Below are positions 1 through 8,527 of a stretch of 64,000 nucleotides of DNA, piece after piece. Positions within the stretch are counted from its first letter, which is position 1; each line of letters starts with the position of its first letter. Below the pieces are notes generated by a model that was not told the DNA's origin, searched no databases, and saw only the letters and a list, made by a program, of their open reading frames with translations. Origin of the DNA: Pseudomonas putida (lineage in GTDB: Bacteria; Pseudomonadota; Gammaproteobacteria; Pseudomonadales; Pseudomonadaceae); the NCBI RefSeq assembly GCF_001941965.1, contig NZ_MKZO01000001.1, forward strand, positions 62,001-126,000, in the 5' to 3' direction. A program made the translations under genes and the position numbers.

Positions 1-436
1 GCAGGCGCTGACGCTCGGGCAACTGCTCCAGCAGCTTGTTGAGGTCACGACGGGCATCGCTCGCCTCTTCATCGCCTTCGCCGAACAGTGCGTCCTCTTC
101 GCCCAGCGGATCATGCAAGGCATCCCGACGGGCAAAGCCGCGGAAATGATCGGCCAGCTTGTAGCGGGCAATGGCTTGCACCCAGGCAGTCAGCGGCTGC
201 TCCGCCTGATAGGTATGGCGGGCATTGTGCACCGCCAGCAGCACCTCCTGCAGCAGGTCTTCGACCTCCTCCGGGCGCTGCCCGAGTCGTCGGCGCAGGA
301 ACCCACGCAAGTGGATGGCCAGGGCCGCGAGGAATTCGCGGTAGGCCAACGCATCGCCGGCCATCCCCTGCAGCAGCAGGGTCCGCAACTGCGCCTCGCG
401 CTCGCTCAGCACCTCATATGAACCAGTTCGTTGCAT
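1..436 (-). CDS. ECF sigma-70 factor, 3' end beyond window
   Basis: The reverse strand reads as an extracytoplasmic-function sigma factor. It has a region 2 helix with the EEVEDLLQEV core-binding motif and an LTAWVQAIARYKLADHFRG stretch (the -10 recognition helix), then LLEQLPERQR entering region 4, which is cut by the window edge. It is divergent from the bufferin operon. Operons of this kind in Caulobacter are driven by an ECF factor (SigF) held by the NrsF/DUF1109 membrane anti-sigma factor, whose gene would be expected to the left, outside the window. The start is uncertain: an in-frame ATG lies at 436, a GTG at 412 and an ATG at 364. A sigma-type promoter at 427-452 overlaps the first of these, so transcripts from it could only use the later starts. 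Family confidence is high; the exact start is not known. Confidence 0.85.
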   Translation of the reverse strand, partial: MQRTGSYEVLSEREAQLRTLLLQGMAGDALAYREFLAALAIHLRGFLRRRLGQRPEEVEDLLQEVLLAVHNARHTYQAEQPLTAWVQAIARYKLADHFRGFARRDALHDPLGEEDALFGEGDEEASDARRDLNKLLEQLPERQRL

Positions 437-452
437 TGGCCTGCCAGGTTAC
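427..452 (-). promoter_or_regulatory. ECF promoter of the sigma gene (autoregulation)
   Basis: On the minus strand GTAACC (452-447) is followed after exactly 16 bases by CGAA (430-427). This is the same motif and spacing as in front of the bufferin operon and, from memory, as the Caulobacter SigF consensus. It would let the sigma factor activate its own gene. The predicted transcription start lies near 420, downstream of the ATG at 436, so the protein made from this promoter would begin at the GTG at 412 or later. Confidence 0.6.
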
Positions 453-551
453 ACCCATGGGGAGATTTATTTTCCAGTCGCCGGGAAACACGGCTCGGGG
501 TGGAACATTAGGAGAGCGCAGAAGGAATCTCAAAAAAATTTTCGATCCGCT

Positions 552-577
552 GTAACCGTTGCCGATTCCCCGGCGAA
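552..577 (+). promoter_or_regulatory. ECF promoter of the bufferin operon
   Basis: GTAACC at 552-557 and CGAA at 574-577 are separated by exactly 16 bases, an ECF-type -35/-10 pair. The predicted start near 584 leaves a leader of about 50 bases before bufA. The same pair faces the other way in front of the divergent sigma gene. Confidence 0.7.
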
Positions 578-635
578 TTACTCCACGAGCCGGCGGTAAA
601 TCACCGCGGCCATCCAACCCTGTGGAGACTGCACC

Positions 636-914
636 ATGAACAACCTCACCCTTGCCACCGCTGCCCTCGCCCTCGCTGCCCTGGCCGGTACCGTGCATGC
701 CGACGACACAAAGACCCAGGCCCCGGCCATGGAGAAATGCTACGGCGTGGCCATGGCCGGCAAGAACGATTGCAAGGCCGGTGCCGGCACCACCTGCGCC
801 GGTACGGCGAAGAGGGACTATCAGGGCAATGCCTGGAAGAACGTCCCCGCCGGCACCTGCACCTCGATCAAGACGCCCAACGGCATGGGCTCGCTGACCC
901 CGCTGAAGTCCTGA
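636..914 (+). CDS. bufA: Bufferin precursor BufA1 (DUF2282)
   Basis: A 92-residue secreted precursor with a clear Sec signal peptide (basic/polar start, Ala/Leu core, cleavage near VHA-DD at about residue 22). The mature part carries the four cysteines typical of DUF2282 in the contexts KCYG, KNDC, TTCAG and GTCTS. In characterised bufferins, cysteines of this set are converted by the MNIO enzyme into copper-binding thiooxazole groups, and the peptide buffers excess copper in the periplasm. That chemistry is known for the family and inferred here. The gene is first in the operon behind the ECF promoter, 15 bases before bufB. The start has a GGAG site (TGGAGACTGCACC). Confidence 0.9.
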   Translation: MNNLTLATAALALAALAGTVHADDTKTQAPAMEKCYGVAMAGKNDCKAGAGTTCAGTAKRDYQGNAWKNVPAGTCTSIKTPNGMGSLTPLKS

Positions 915-929
915 CCCGGAGCGCCGGCC

Positions 930-1763
930 ATGAACCCGTGCAAGCACATCGGCGCAGGCCTCGGCCTCAAGGCGGAGCATTACGCCGAAGCCCTGGCCTG
1001 CACGGCCCCGGGCCTGTGGTTCGAGGTCCATCCGGAAAACTACATGGTCGGCGGTCCGCGTCGTGCCTGGCTGCAGCGGATCGGCGAACGTCATCCGCTG
1101 TCGCTGCACGGGGTCTCGCTGTCCCTGGCAGCGGATGCAGCCCCGGATGAAGCACATCTGGGCCGTCTTCGCGACCTGGTGGACCTGCTCGATCCGCTGC
1201 TGGTTTCCGAGCACCTGGCCTGGTCGGCCTGGCGCGGCACCTATCATCCGGACCTGCTGCCCTTTCCACGCACCAACGAGGCGCTGGGGCGTATCGCCGA
1301 CAACGTCCAGCGCACCCAGGAGGCGCTGGGCCGGCGTATCGCCGTGGAAAACCCCAGCCATTACCTGCGTCTGGACGGGCACGACTGGGACGAGGTCGAC
1401 TTCCTCGGCGAACTCGCCCGGCGTACCGGCTGTGCCCTGCTGCTGGACGTCAACAACGTCCATGTCAGCGCCCACAATCTCGGCTACAGCGCCAGCGCCT
1501 GGCTGGAGCGAGTGCCTGCGGCGCTGGTCGCCGAAATCCATCTGGCCGGTTTCAGCGACGACGATACCGGCAACCTGCTGATCGACTCCCATGCCGCGGC
1601 CGTTGCCGAGCCGGTCTGGGCGCTGTACCGACAACTGATCCAGCGCATCGGCCCGCGTCCGACCCTGATCGAGCGCGACGATGCCATTCCCGCCTTCGGC
1701 GAACTGCTGGGCGAACGCGAGACGGCCCAGCGCCTTCTCGATCAAGCGGAGCGACGCTCATGA
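930..1763 (+). CDS. bufB: BufB, DUF692 multinuclear iron oxidative enzyme (MNIO)
   Basis: A 277-residue TIM-barrel protein of the DUF692/MNIO family, which uses two or three iron ions to oxidise peptide cysteines. The metal ligands expected in the family are visible in order: H34 (HPENY), H60 (LHGVSLS), E94-H95 (SEHLAWS), E140-N141 (ENPSHY), D173-N175 (DVNN), H204 (HLAGF), D219-H221 (DSH) and E249 (ERDD). It acts in the cytoplasm on BufA before export. It is sandwiched between its substrate and its partner: bufA ends 15 bases upstream and bufC starts inside its stop codon (ATGA overlap). Length is normal for the family. Confidence 0.92.
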   Translation: MNPCKHIGAGLGLKAEHYAEALACTAPGLWFEVHPENYMVGGPRRAWLQRIGERHPLSLHGVSLSLAADAAPDEAHLGRLRDLVDLLDPLLVSEHLAWSAWRGTYHPDLLPFPRTNEALGRIADNVQRTQEALGRRIAVENPSHYLRLDGHDWDEVDFLGELARRTGCALLLDVNNVHVSAHNLGYSASAWLERVPAALVAEIHLAGFSDDDTGNLLIDSHAAAVAEPVWALYRQLIQRIGPRPTLIERDDAIPAFGELLGERETAQRLLDQAERRS

Positions 1764-2509
1764 AACTTGGAGAGTTCCAGGACGCCTTCGTCGCAGCGCT
1801 TTACCAGCGCCCGGCCCCTGCGTTGCTCGACCTGACCGCCCAGCCGGCATTCGCGGTGTACCGCAACACGGTGCTGAAGGGCTATGTCGATGCGCTGTGC
1901 GCCAACTTCCCCAGTGTCGAACGCCTGGTCGGCAGCGACTGGATGCACGCGGCAGCCAGCGCCTATGCATTGGCTTCGCCACCCGAGGATGCACGACTGG
2001 TGTTGTACGGGGCGAACTTCCCGGCCTGGCTCGCCGCCCTGCCCAACCTTGTCGAACTGCCCTGGCTGGCCGACGTGGCCCGCCTCGATCACGACTGGCT
2101 GAGCGCCTTCTGCGCACCTGACGACCCGGCACTCGACCTCGCTGCACTCACCGGCATCACCGCCAGCGACCTGGCCAACCTGAACCTGATGCCACGCCGT
2201 TCGGTGCGCTGGCGCTGGTGTAAAACCCACCCGGTCTACAGCCTCTGGCACTACAACCGCGAGGGGCTGGACTGGCACGACCAGGTGCCGTGGCAGGGCG
2301 AGGGCGCGCTGCTGGTCGGTGACCCGGACGGCGTCGCCCATCAGGCACTGGAGCCAGCAGGGTGCGCATTCCTCGACGCCTGCGCCGCCGGCGACACCCT
2401 CGATCACGCCTCGTCCCGGGCCCTGGCGATCCGGCCCGACCTCGATTTCACCGACCTGCTCGGACGCCTGCTGCGCGCCCGGGCGTTCCGCCCTCTGGCG
2501 CTCGATTGA
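1760..2509 (+). CDS. bufC: BufC, DUF2063 partner protein
   Basis: A 249-residue protein whose N-terminal part (roughly 1-95, with [11 protein letters not shown] and FPSVERLVG) is the DUF2063 domain. It normally accompanies DUF692 enzymes and is thought to present the peptide substrate to the MNIO. The start overlaps the bufB stop by four bases, which implies translational coupling. The C-terminal half is less conserved, with several tryptophans. It has no signal peptide or membrane segment, so it should act in the cytoplasm with BufB. Confidence 0.9.
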   Translation: MKLGEFQDAFVAALYQRPAPALLDLTAQPAFAVYRNTVLKGYVDALCANFPSVERLVGSDWMHAAASAYALASPPEDARLVLYGANFPAWLAALPNLVELPWLADVARLDHDWLSAFCAPDDPALDLAALTGITASDLANLNLMPRRSVRWRWCKTHPVYSLWHYNREGLDWHDQVPWQGEGALLVGDPDGVAHQALEPAGCAFLDACAAGDTLDHASSRALAIRPDLDFTDLLGRLLRARAFRPLALD

Positions 2510-2520
2510 AGGAGTCCGTC

Positions 2521-2982
2521 ATGGATATCAGTCAAACCACCCCGCATTGTTCGCGCTCGCTCTACAACCGTATGGCCGACGCGGCGCAACGGCTGCTCGA
2601 CGACTCCGTCCTGAGCCTGGTCGCGCGCCTGGCCATCGCCGGGGTGTTCTTCCTGTCCGGGCGCACCAAGGTCGAGGGCCTGCTGACCCTGACCCCGGGC
2701 ACCTTCGAACTGTTTCGCAGCGAGTACATGCTGCCGCTGGTCCCGCCGCACCTGGCGGCCTACCTGGCGACCTACGCCGAGCATCTGTTTCCGCTGTTGC
2801 TGGTCCTGGGGTTGTTCACCCGTGGCGCGGCGCTGGCCTTGCTGGGCATGACCCTGGTGATCGAGATCTTCGTCTATCCGGATACCTGGCCGACGCATCT
2901 GACCTGGGCCGGATTGCTGTTGCTGCTGATCGCACGGGGCGGTGGACGATGGTCGCTGGACCGGTTGTTGCGGATTCGCTGA
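2521..2982 (+). CDS. DoxX family membrane protein
   Basis: A 153-residue integral membrane protein with about four hydrophobic helices (roughly 33-50, 78-96, 99-118, 125-142). It contains the DoxX signature region [17 protein letters not shown]. The start has a perfect AGGAG eight bases away, and the gene follows bufC by 11 bases, so it is the last gene of the bufferin operon. DoxX proteins are frequent operon partners of DUF2282/DUF692 systems; a redox or quinone-linked role in the inner membrane is suspected but not established. Confidence 0.85.
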   Translation: MDISQTTPHCSRSLYNRMADAAQRLLDDSVLSLVARLAIAGVFFLSGRTKVEGLLTLTPGTFELFRSEYMLPLVPPHLAAYLATYAEHLFPLLLVLGLFTRGAALALLGMTLVIEIFVYPDTWPTHLTWAGLLLLLIARGGGRWSLDRLLRIR

Positions 2983-2988
2983 TCGAAC

Positions 2989-3080
2989 AGCTGCAAGCTT
3001 CAAGCCGCAAGTCATAAGAAAAAGCCGGCCATCGCTGGGTCTGCTTTTGTCTTATGGCTTGCGGCTTATGGCTTGCAGCT
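2989..3080. terminator. Long inverted repeat, probable bidirectional terminator
   Basis: Arms at 2989-3018 and 3051-3080 match at about 26 of 30 positions and are built from repeated AGCTGCAAGC-like words. The loop starts with AAAAAGC and ends with GCTTTTGT, so both strands have a T-rich side. It lies between the convergent doxX and chemotaxis genes. A similar element separates convergent genes at 58934-59018. Confidence 0.65.
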
Positions 3081-4393
3081 CACCTCAACTGATTGGAGAA
3101 CTGCCCCACCGCATTCACCACCTTCTGCGCGCCATCCTGGATTTCGGTAATCACCGTCCCGGTCTGCCCCGCCAGCTCCAACCCCTGCTCGGCCTGGCGC
3201 TTGCTGCTGTCGATGATGTCCACCGCGGCCTTGGCCAGTTGCTCGTTCTGCTGCACCACCCGGGCGATTTCCTCGGTGGCGGTGCTGGTGCGCGAAGCCA
3301 GTTGGCGGACTTCGTCGGCGACCACGGCGAAACCACGGCCCTGCTCGCCGGCACGGGCCGCTTCAATGGCGGCGTTGAGCGCCAGCAGGTTGGTCTGCCC
3401 GGCGATGTCGCTGATGGTCTTGATGATCGAGCCGATCACCTGGGACTGCTTGTCCAGCGCCTGGATGCCGTTGGCGGCGTCCTGCATGTAGGACTCCAGG
3501 CCACGCATCACATCGACGGTCTGGGTCACCACCTCGGTGGCACGACGTGCGCTGGTGTCAGTGGCCAGGGAGTTGGTGTAGGCGATGTCGGCCGCCTGGG
3601 CGACGGCGTTTTCCTGGTTCACCTGCTCGGTGATCACGGTGGCGAACTTGACGACCTTGTAGAGCACGTCATGGGCATCGATGATCGGGTTGTACGAGGC
3701 CTCCAGCCAGACGGTGCGGCCATGGGCATCGACGCGCTTGAAACGCTCGGCGATGAATTCGCCCCGGCGCAGCTTGTCCCAGAACGCCTGGTACTCGGCA
3801 GAGTTGTACTCTTCCGGCTCGCAGAACATGCGGTGGTGTTTGCCGCGTACCTGTTCAAGGCTGTAGCCCATGGTGCGCAGGAAACGGTCGTTGGCCGACA
3901 GCACTTCGCCATTGAGGTTGAACTCGATCACCGCCGTGGAACGCATCAGCGCCTTGATCAGGCTCTCGTGCTCGCGGGAGGTCTCGATGGTCCGGGTCAG
4001 GTCGCTGGAGTGCATGGTGAAGTACTTGATGCGCCCGTTACCGTCCTTGACCGGTTGCAGGATCGAGCGCAGCCAGGCTTCTTCACCGTTGCCACGCAGC
4101 AGGCGGAAGGCGCCGTTGAGGTGTTCGCCACGGGCGATGGCCTGCTTCATGCGCTGGTAGAAATCCAGCGGCTTGACGTGGGCCGGAACGATCTCCTCGA
4201 TAGACCGGCCGACCAGTTGCGAACTGCTCCAGCCCATCTCCTTCTCGAAATTGATGTTCGCCGACTCGATGCGCCCGCTCGGGTCCAGTTGCAGGACCAG
4301 CATCTCGCTGTCCAGGCTGTCCTTGACCTGTTCCAGGCTCAGCAGTCTTTCACGCAGTTCTTCGTTTTCTTTCTTCAGTTTGCTGTTGAACAT
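3080..4393 (-). CDS. PAS-domain methyl-accepting chemotaxis protein, BdlA-like
   Basis: A soluble 437-residue transducer. A short coiled coil (about 1-25) is followed by two PAS domains (about 25-130 and 145-260) and an MCP signalling domain (about 280-437) with the hairpin-tip motif [19 protein letters not shown]. No membrane segment is present, so it senses a cytoplasmic or redox signal, as Aer-like and BdlA proteins do. The length is close to that of P. aeruginosa BdlA, which controls biofilm dispersal. Orthology is a suggestion only. The ATG at 4393 has AGGAG seven bases upstream and is preferred to the GTG just before it. Confidence 0.85.
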   Translation of the reverse strand: MFNSKLKKENEELRERLLSLEQVKDSLDSEMLVLQLDPSGRIESANINFEKEMGWSSSQLVGRSIEEIVPAHVKPLDFYQRMKQAIARGEHLNGAFRLLRGNGEEAWLRSILQPVKDGNGRIKYFTMHSSDLTRTIETSREHESLIKALMRSTAVIEFNLNGEVLSANDRFLRTMGYSLEQVRGKHHRMFCEPEEYNSAEYQAFWDKLRRGEFIAERFKRVDAHGRTVWLEASYNPIIDAHDVLYKVVKFATVITEQVNQENAVAQAADIAYTNSLATDTSARRATEVVTQTVDVMRGLESYMQDAANGIQALDKQSQVIGSIIKTISDIAGQTNLLALNAAIEAARAGEQGRGFAVVADEVRQLASRTSTATEEIARVVQQNEQLAKAAVDIIDSSKRQAEQGLELAGQTGTVITEIQDGAQKVVNAVGQFSNQLR

Positions 4394-4509
4394 CACCGCT
4401 CTCCTGGAGCGCTATCGTCATCGGGGAATGCCCAATGCATCGGCTGGCGGGGTGTCATTCTTGAGCAATAAAAGCGGAATATTTGATCGCAAAAAATGCC
4501 GGATATCGG

Positions 4510-4549
4510 GCGTCATGCAGTTGTCACCCGCGCGTCATCCAGGCGCCAT
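4510..4549 (+). promoter_or_regulatory. Tandem Pho box (PhoB sites)
   Basis: Four 7-base half-sites repeat with an exact 11-base period: GCGTCAT (4510), TTGTCAC (4521), GCGTCAT (4532) and GCGCCAT (4543), each separated by four bases. This is the layout of a PhoB-binding Pho box (consensus CTGTCAT-N4-CTGTCAT). It ends 23 bases before the glycosyltransferase start, so phosphate limitation probably induces that gene. Confidence 0.65.
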
Positions 4550-4572
4550 TTGCCCGCCGGAGACTGGGCACC

Positions 4573-5790
4573 ATGACGACACTCCCGCTGCACATCACCC
4601 TTATCAGTGAAACCTTCCCACCGGAAATCAACGGCGTGGCCAACACCCTTGGCCGCCTCAGCGACGGCCTGCGCCAGCGCGGCCACCGAGTGGAACTGGT
4701 GCGGCCGCGCCAGAACGACGATCCGCCCGGGCAGACCAACGCCGACCAGTTGCTCTGTCGCGGTTGGCCGCTGCCGGGCTATCCGGGGTTGCAGTGGGGC
4801 CAGGTGTCGATGCACAAGCTGTTGCGGCGCTGGCGCCGGGATCGCCCGGACGTGCTCTACATCGCCACCGAAGGCCCGCTGGGCCTGAGCGCCCTGCGCG
4901 CCGCCCGGCGCCTGGGGATCACCGTGGTCAGCGGCTTCCACACCAATTTCCAGCAGTACTCCAACCAGTACGGCCTCGGCCTGCTGGCCCGGGCACTGAC
5001 CAACTACCTGCGCTGGTTCCACCACCGTACCCACAGCACCCTGGTGCCGAGCCCTAGCCAGCGCCTGTCCCTGGAACGGCGCGGTTTCGAGCGTCTGGCC
5101 CTGCTTTCGCGGGGTGTCGACAGTTGCCTGTTCAACCCGGCGCGACGCAATCCGGCGCTGCGCGAACAGTGGGGGTTGGGCCCTGACGATATCGCCTTGC
5201 TCTATGTCGGACGGCTGGCAGCGGAAAAGAACCTGGGCATGCTCGGGCGCACCCTGGAGGAGTTGCAACGCAAATATCCGAAGCAGCGCATGCGCCTGGT
5301 GATCGTTGGCGACGGCCCGCAGTGGGCGGCCTTGCAGGCGCAACTGCCGGACGCCATCTTCTGCGGTCCGCAGCGTGGTGAACAACTGGCCAGGCACTAT
5401 GCCAGCGGTGACATCTTCCTGTTTCCGAGCCTGACCGAAACCTTCGGCAACGTGGTGCTGGAAGCGCTGTCTTCAGGACTGGGCGTGGTCGCTTACGACG
5501 AGGCCGCAGCAGCCCAGCATATCCGCCACGGCCACAACGGCGCGCTGGCGATGCCGGGCGATGCCGCAGCCTTTATCGATGCCGCCTGCTGGCTGCTGGA
5601 AGACGGCGAGACCCTGCGCCGGGTTCGCCTCAATGCCCGCCAGCACGCCAGCCGCCAGGGCTGGCCGGCGATCGTCGAGCAGTTCGAGGAACACCTGCGC
5701 AGCGCCTGCGAACCACTGCGGCCCGAGCCCGCCGTCAAAAGCGGGCCAGGGCTGCTGGTCAAACCAGGCTCGTCAGCGCCTCACGGCTGA
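4573..5790 (+). CDS. GT4 family glycosyltransferase
   Basis: A 405-residue GT-B fold glycosyltransferase of family 4. The N-terminal Rossmann domain opens with ITLISETFPPEINGVANT, typical of the SQD2/MgtA/PimB type. The C-terminal nucleotide-sugar domain has VGRLAAEKN, VGDGP and the catalytic PSLTETFGNVVLEAL motif with its ExFG-xxxxE glutamates. Behind a Pho box it is a good candidate for making a phosphorus-free glycolipid that replaces phospholipid under phosphate starvation, as the Agt enzymes do; that role is inferred. No membrane helix is evident. The last 32 bases overlap the 3' end of the convergent flavin oxidoreductase gene. An in-frame extension upstream to 4483 lacks a good start. 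Confidence 0.88.
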   Translation: MTTLPLHITLISETFPPEINGVANTLGRLSDGLRQRGHRVELVRPRQNDDPPGQTNADQLLCRGWPLPGYPGLQWGQVSMHKLLRRWRRDRPDVLYIATEGPLGLSALRAARRLGITVVSGFHTNFQQYSNQYGLGLLARALTNYLRWFHHRTHSTLVPSPSQRLSLERRGFERLALLSRGVDSCLFNPARRNPALREQWGLGPDDIALLYVGRLAAEKNLGMLGRTLEELQRKYPKQRMRLVIVGDGPQWAALQAQLPDAIFCGPQRGEQLARHYASGDIFLFPSLTETFGNVVLEALSSGLGVVAYDEAAAAQHIRHGHNGALAMPGDAAAFIDAACWLLEDGETLRRVRLNARQHASRQGWPAIVEQFEEHLRSACEPLRPEPAVKSGPGLLVKPGSSAPHG

Positions 5791-6862
5791 ACGGCAGGAT
5801 CTCGCCCTCGCGGCCGTCACGTACCTTGGCCGCCCACTGCGGATCCACCAGCAGCGCACGCCCTACCGCCACCAGGTCGAACTCCTCGGCGTCGAGGCGT
5901 TGCAGCAGGTTTTCCAGGCTGGCCGGTTGCGCCACCTTGTCGGTATCGACCATGAACTGCAGGAACTCGCCATCCAGGCCGACACTACCGACGGTGATGG
6001 TCGGCTTGCCAGTGAGCTGACGGGTCCAGCCGGCCAGGTTCAGGGGCGAGCCCTCGAACTCCGGCTCCCAGAAGCGTCGGGTCGAGCAGTGGAAGATATC
6101 CACGCCGGCCTCGGCCAGCGGCTTGAGGAAATCGCCCAGGGCTTCCGGGGTGGTGACCAGGCGCGCGCTGTAGTCCTGCTGTTTCCACTGGGAGAAGCGG
6201 AAGATGATCGGGAAGTCCGGGCCGACGGCGGCGCGGACCGCCTGGATCAGCTCGATGGCGAAACGCGAGCGGCCGGCGAGGTCACCGCCGTACTCGTCAT
6301 CGCGACGGTTGCTGGCCTCCCAGAAGAACTGGTCGATCAGGTAGCCGTGGGCGCCGTGGATCTCGACGCCGTCCATGCCGATGGCCTGGGCGTCCTTGGC
6401 GGCCTGGGCGAAGGCGGCGATGACGGCCTGGATATCCTCGCGGGTCATGCCATGGACCACCACCTGGTCGTCCTTGAGTTTCTCACTCGGGCCGTAGCCC
6501 GGGACGCTGGCGTCCGGCTCGGTGCCGAGGCGACGGACCATGCCCACGTGCCACAGTTGCGGCACGATGCGCCCGCCCTCGGCGTGGACGGCGTCGACCA
6601 CCTTTTTCCAGCCGGCCAGGGCGTCTTCACCGTGGAAGCGCGGAACGTTGGGGTAGCCGTTGGCGGCCTTGTGGTCGACGGTGGTGCCCTCGGTGATGAT
6701 CAGGCCGACACCGGCGGCAGCGCGGCGACGGTAGTAGTCGACCACCTTGGCATGAGGCACGCCGCCGGGGCAGAAGGTGCGGGTCATCGGGGCCATGACC
6801 ACGCGGGTCGGCAGTTCCAGGGCGCCCAGTTGGAAAGGCGTGAACAGTGCGGTGGCGGACAT
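5759..6862 (-). CDS. Old Yellow Enzyme family NADH:flavin oxidoreductase
   Basis: A 367-residue FMN TIM-barrel enzyme. Landmarks are the N-terminal VVMAPMTR strand, the substrate-binding HGAHGYLIDQFF segment with its paired histidines/asparagines, SNRRDDEYGG, and the C-terminal phosphate-binding VAVGRALLVDP. Members reduce activated C=C bonds, nitro compounds or quinones with NAD(P)H. The natural substrate cannot be read from the sequence. The start has GAGGAG at a good distance. The gene stands alone, convergent with the glycosyltransferase. Confidence 0.9.
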   Translation of the reverse strand: MSATALFTPFQLGALELPTRVVMAPMTRTFCPGGVPHAKVVDYYRRRAAAGVGLIITEGTTVDHKAANGYPNVPRFHGEDALAGWKKVVDAVHAEGGRIVPQLWHVGMVRRLGTEPDASVPGYGPSEKLKDDQVVVHGMTREDIQAVIAAFAQAAKDAQAIGMDGVEIHGAHGYLIDQFFWEASNRRDDEYGGDLAGRSRFAIELIQAVRAAVGPDFPIIFRFSQWKQQDYSARLVTTPEALGDFLKPLAEAGVDIFHCSTRRFWEPEFEGSPLNLAGWTRQLTGKPTITVGSVGLDGEFLQFMVDTDKVAQPASLENLLQRLDAEEFDLVAVGRALLVDPQWAAKVRDGREGEILPFSREALTSLV

Positions 6863-6970
6863 GTGGCGCTCCTCGGGATGAAAGGCGCCTGAGCATAGGA
6901 TGGGTGAGGTGGGGGGACGAGTACTATTGATCCGGGTGATTGGGGAGCAAAGATTTTGTGTTGTTCTTCC

Positions 6971-7056
6971 GGGCCTCATCGCTGGCAAGCCAGCTCCCAC
7001 AGGTTTCGCGGTGCACGCGGTCCTTGTGGGAGCTGGCTTGCCAGCGATGAGGCCCG
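6971..7056. repeat. REP pair (REPIN)
   Basis: Two inverted copies of the unit GCCTCATCGCTGGCAAGCCA..., each ending in CTCCCACA, face each other around a spacer of about 25 bases (GTTTCGCGGTGCACGCGGTC). It sits between the oxidoreductase and glutathione peroxidase genes. This is the commonest repeat in the window. Confidence 0.9.
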
Positions 7057-7073
7057 AAAGGCCAGCAAGGAAA

Positions 7074-7556
7074 TCAGGCCAATGCCTTCTCGATCGCCTG
7101 CACCACCGCCGGATCATCCGGCGCGGTCCGCGGCGAAAACCGGGCCAGCACCCGCCCGTCCTTGCCCACCAGGAACTTCTCGAAGTTCCAGGTGATATCC
7201 CCGGGAAACTCCGCGCCCTCGCCCGCCAGCAGGCGATACAGCGGATGCCGGTGCGCGCCGTTGACCTCCAGCTTGCCCCCCAGCGGGAAGCTCACCCCAT
7301 AGTTGAGGCTGCAGAACTGAGCGATCTCTTCCTCGCTGCCCGGCTCCTGCCCGGCAAACTGGTTGCACGGCAGGCCCAGCACGCTGAAGCCCTTGGCCTT
7401 GTATTGCTGATGGAGATTTTCCAGCGCCGCGTACTGCGGCGTCAGGCCACATTTGGAGGCGACATTGACCACCAGCACCACCTGGCCCTTGAACGGTGCC
7501 AGCGACAGGTCCTGGCCGTTCAGCGCTTGCAGTTTCAGGTCGTGAAATGCACTCAT
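7074..7556 (-). CDS. Glutathione peroxidase family thiol peroxidase
   Basis: A 160-residue thioredoxin-fold peroxidase. The peroxidatic residue is cysteine (C36 in NVASKCGLTPQY) rather than selenocysteine. The catalytic glutamine (LPCNQFAGQEPG) and tryptophan (TWNFEKFLV) are both present. Cysteine members of this family usually take electrons from thioredoxin and protect against organic peroxides. No signal peptide is present, so it is cytoplasmic. The stop lies just beside a REP pair. Confidence 0.93.
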   Translation of the reverse strand: MSAFHDLKLQALNGQDLSLAPFKGQVVLVVNVASKCGLTPQYAALENLHQQYKAKGFSVLGLPCNQFAGQEPGSEEEIAQFCSLNYGVSFPLGGKLEVNGAHRHPLYRLLAGEGAEFPGDITWNFEKFLVGKDGRVLARFSPRTAPDDPAVVQAIEKALA

Positions 7557-7712
7557 GACGTACTCCCCTCTACGACGGATCCCGGTCATCCCGGCGGCCG
7601 ACCACGAACGCGGCCCACTAAAAAGGCGCCTGGCCTGCCGCATGCGCCCTTGCGGGACTGCACGACGGAAGGACAAGGCGCCTTCGCGACTCTCTGAGCT
7701 TAGCGCAGAAAA

Positions 7713-8198
7713 TCAGTGGTGATGGCCACCTTCGCCATGGACGTGGCCATGGGCGATTTCTTCTTCGCTGGCGTCACGCACGTTGACCACTTTCACCTTG
7801 AAGTTCAGGCGCTGGCCAGCCAGTGGGTGGTTGCCGTCGACGGTGACGTCGTCGCCGTCCAGGTCACGAATGGTGACGATCTGCATCTGGCCGTCCGGCG
7901 CCGAAGCGTGGAACTGCATGCCGACTTCCAGTTGGTCGACACCTTCGAACATGCTGCGGTTCAGGGTGCTGACCAGCTCGGCCAGGTATTCGCCGTAGGC
8001 GTCTTCCGGCTCGATGGTGACGTCCAGCTCTTCGCCGACGCCCTTGCCTTCCAGGGCTTTTTCCAGGCCCGGGATGATGTTGGCGGCGCCGTGCAGATAC
8101 ACCAGCGGCGCGCCGCCGGCGGAGCTGTCGATGACCTCACCGGCGTCGTTGGTCAGGGTATAGTCGATGGAGACAGCCTTGTTGGCGGCGATCAGCAT
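7713..8198 (-). CDS. slyD: FKBP-type peptidyl-prolyl isomerase SlyD
   Basis: A 161-residue prolyl isomerase and chaperone. The FKBP domain is split by the insert-in-flap domain (about 70-125), and the C-terminus is histidine-rich (HGHVHGEGGHHH), which binds nickel in SlyD proteins. The start overlaps the start of the divergent DUF3565 gene by two bases, so the two promoters must lie within each other's coding regions. The tail is shorter than in E. coli SlyD, as is usual in Pseudomonas. Confidence 0.93.
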   Translation of the reverse strand: MLIAANKAVSIDYTLTNDAGEVIDSSAGGAPLVYLHGAANIIPGLEKALEGKGVGEELDVTIEPEDAYGEYLAELVSTLNRSMFEGVDQLEVGMQFHASAPDGQMQIVTIRDLDGDDVTVDGNHPLAGQRLNFKVKVVNVRDASEEEIAHGHVHGEGGHHH

Positions 8199-8493
8199 GG
8201 GGCGAGACCTTTTGCATAAGAAGTATGAAGGGCCAAGTGTAACCAACGCATCGGCCGAAAGCGAACGCAACCCGGACAAACGGGTCAGCCGGATCGAGGG
8301 TTTCCATCAGGACGAAGACGGCCATTGGGTGGTCGATCTGTCTTGCGGCCACACCCAGCATCTGCGCCACCAGCCGCCCTGGCAGTCGCGGCCCTGGGTG
8401 CTCGACGCCGACGAGCGCCAGCGCCGCATCGGCCAGGCTTTTGCCTGCGGCTGGTGCGCGAAAGGGGCCGATAGCGATACCCTTGGCAATTGA
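8197..8493 (+). CDS. DUF3565 small zinc-ribbon-like protein
   Basis: About 98 residues. The conserved part begins near residue 33 with RIEGFHQDEDGHWV, then LSCGHTQHLRHQPPW and a final CGWC. The Cys/His set (CGHTQH and CxxC) suggests a bound metal ion. DUF3565 proteins have no known function. The first 30 residues are not conserved in character, and the true start could be one of the alternative codons after 8197. The ATG at 8197 overlaps the slyD start on the other strand. Confidence 0.7.
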   Translation: MGRDLLHKKYEGPSVTNASAESERNPDKRVSRIEGFHQDEDGHWVVDLSCGHTQHLRHQPPWQSRPWVLDADERQRRIGQAFACGWCAKGADSDTLGN

Positions 8494-8527
8494 CGCTTTT
8501 TGCACTCGCTCAATTCGAGAAGTCCGC

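Noticed and set aside
414..1745. A 443-residue reading frame opposite the buf genes
   Set aside because: It mirrors bufA and bufB, has no domain or plausible start, and is a by-product of high G+C.
8239..8265. GTAACC followed by CGAA as a third sigma promoter
   Set aside because: The spacing is 17, not 16, and it lies inside the DUF3565 gene with no start codon after it.
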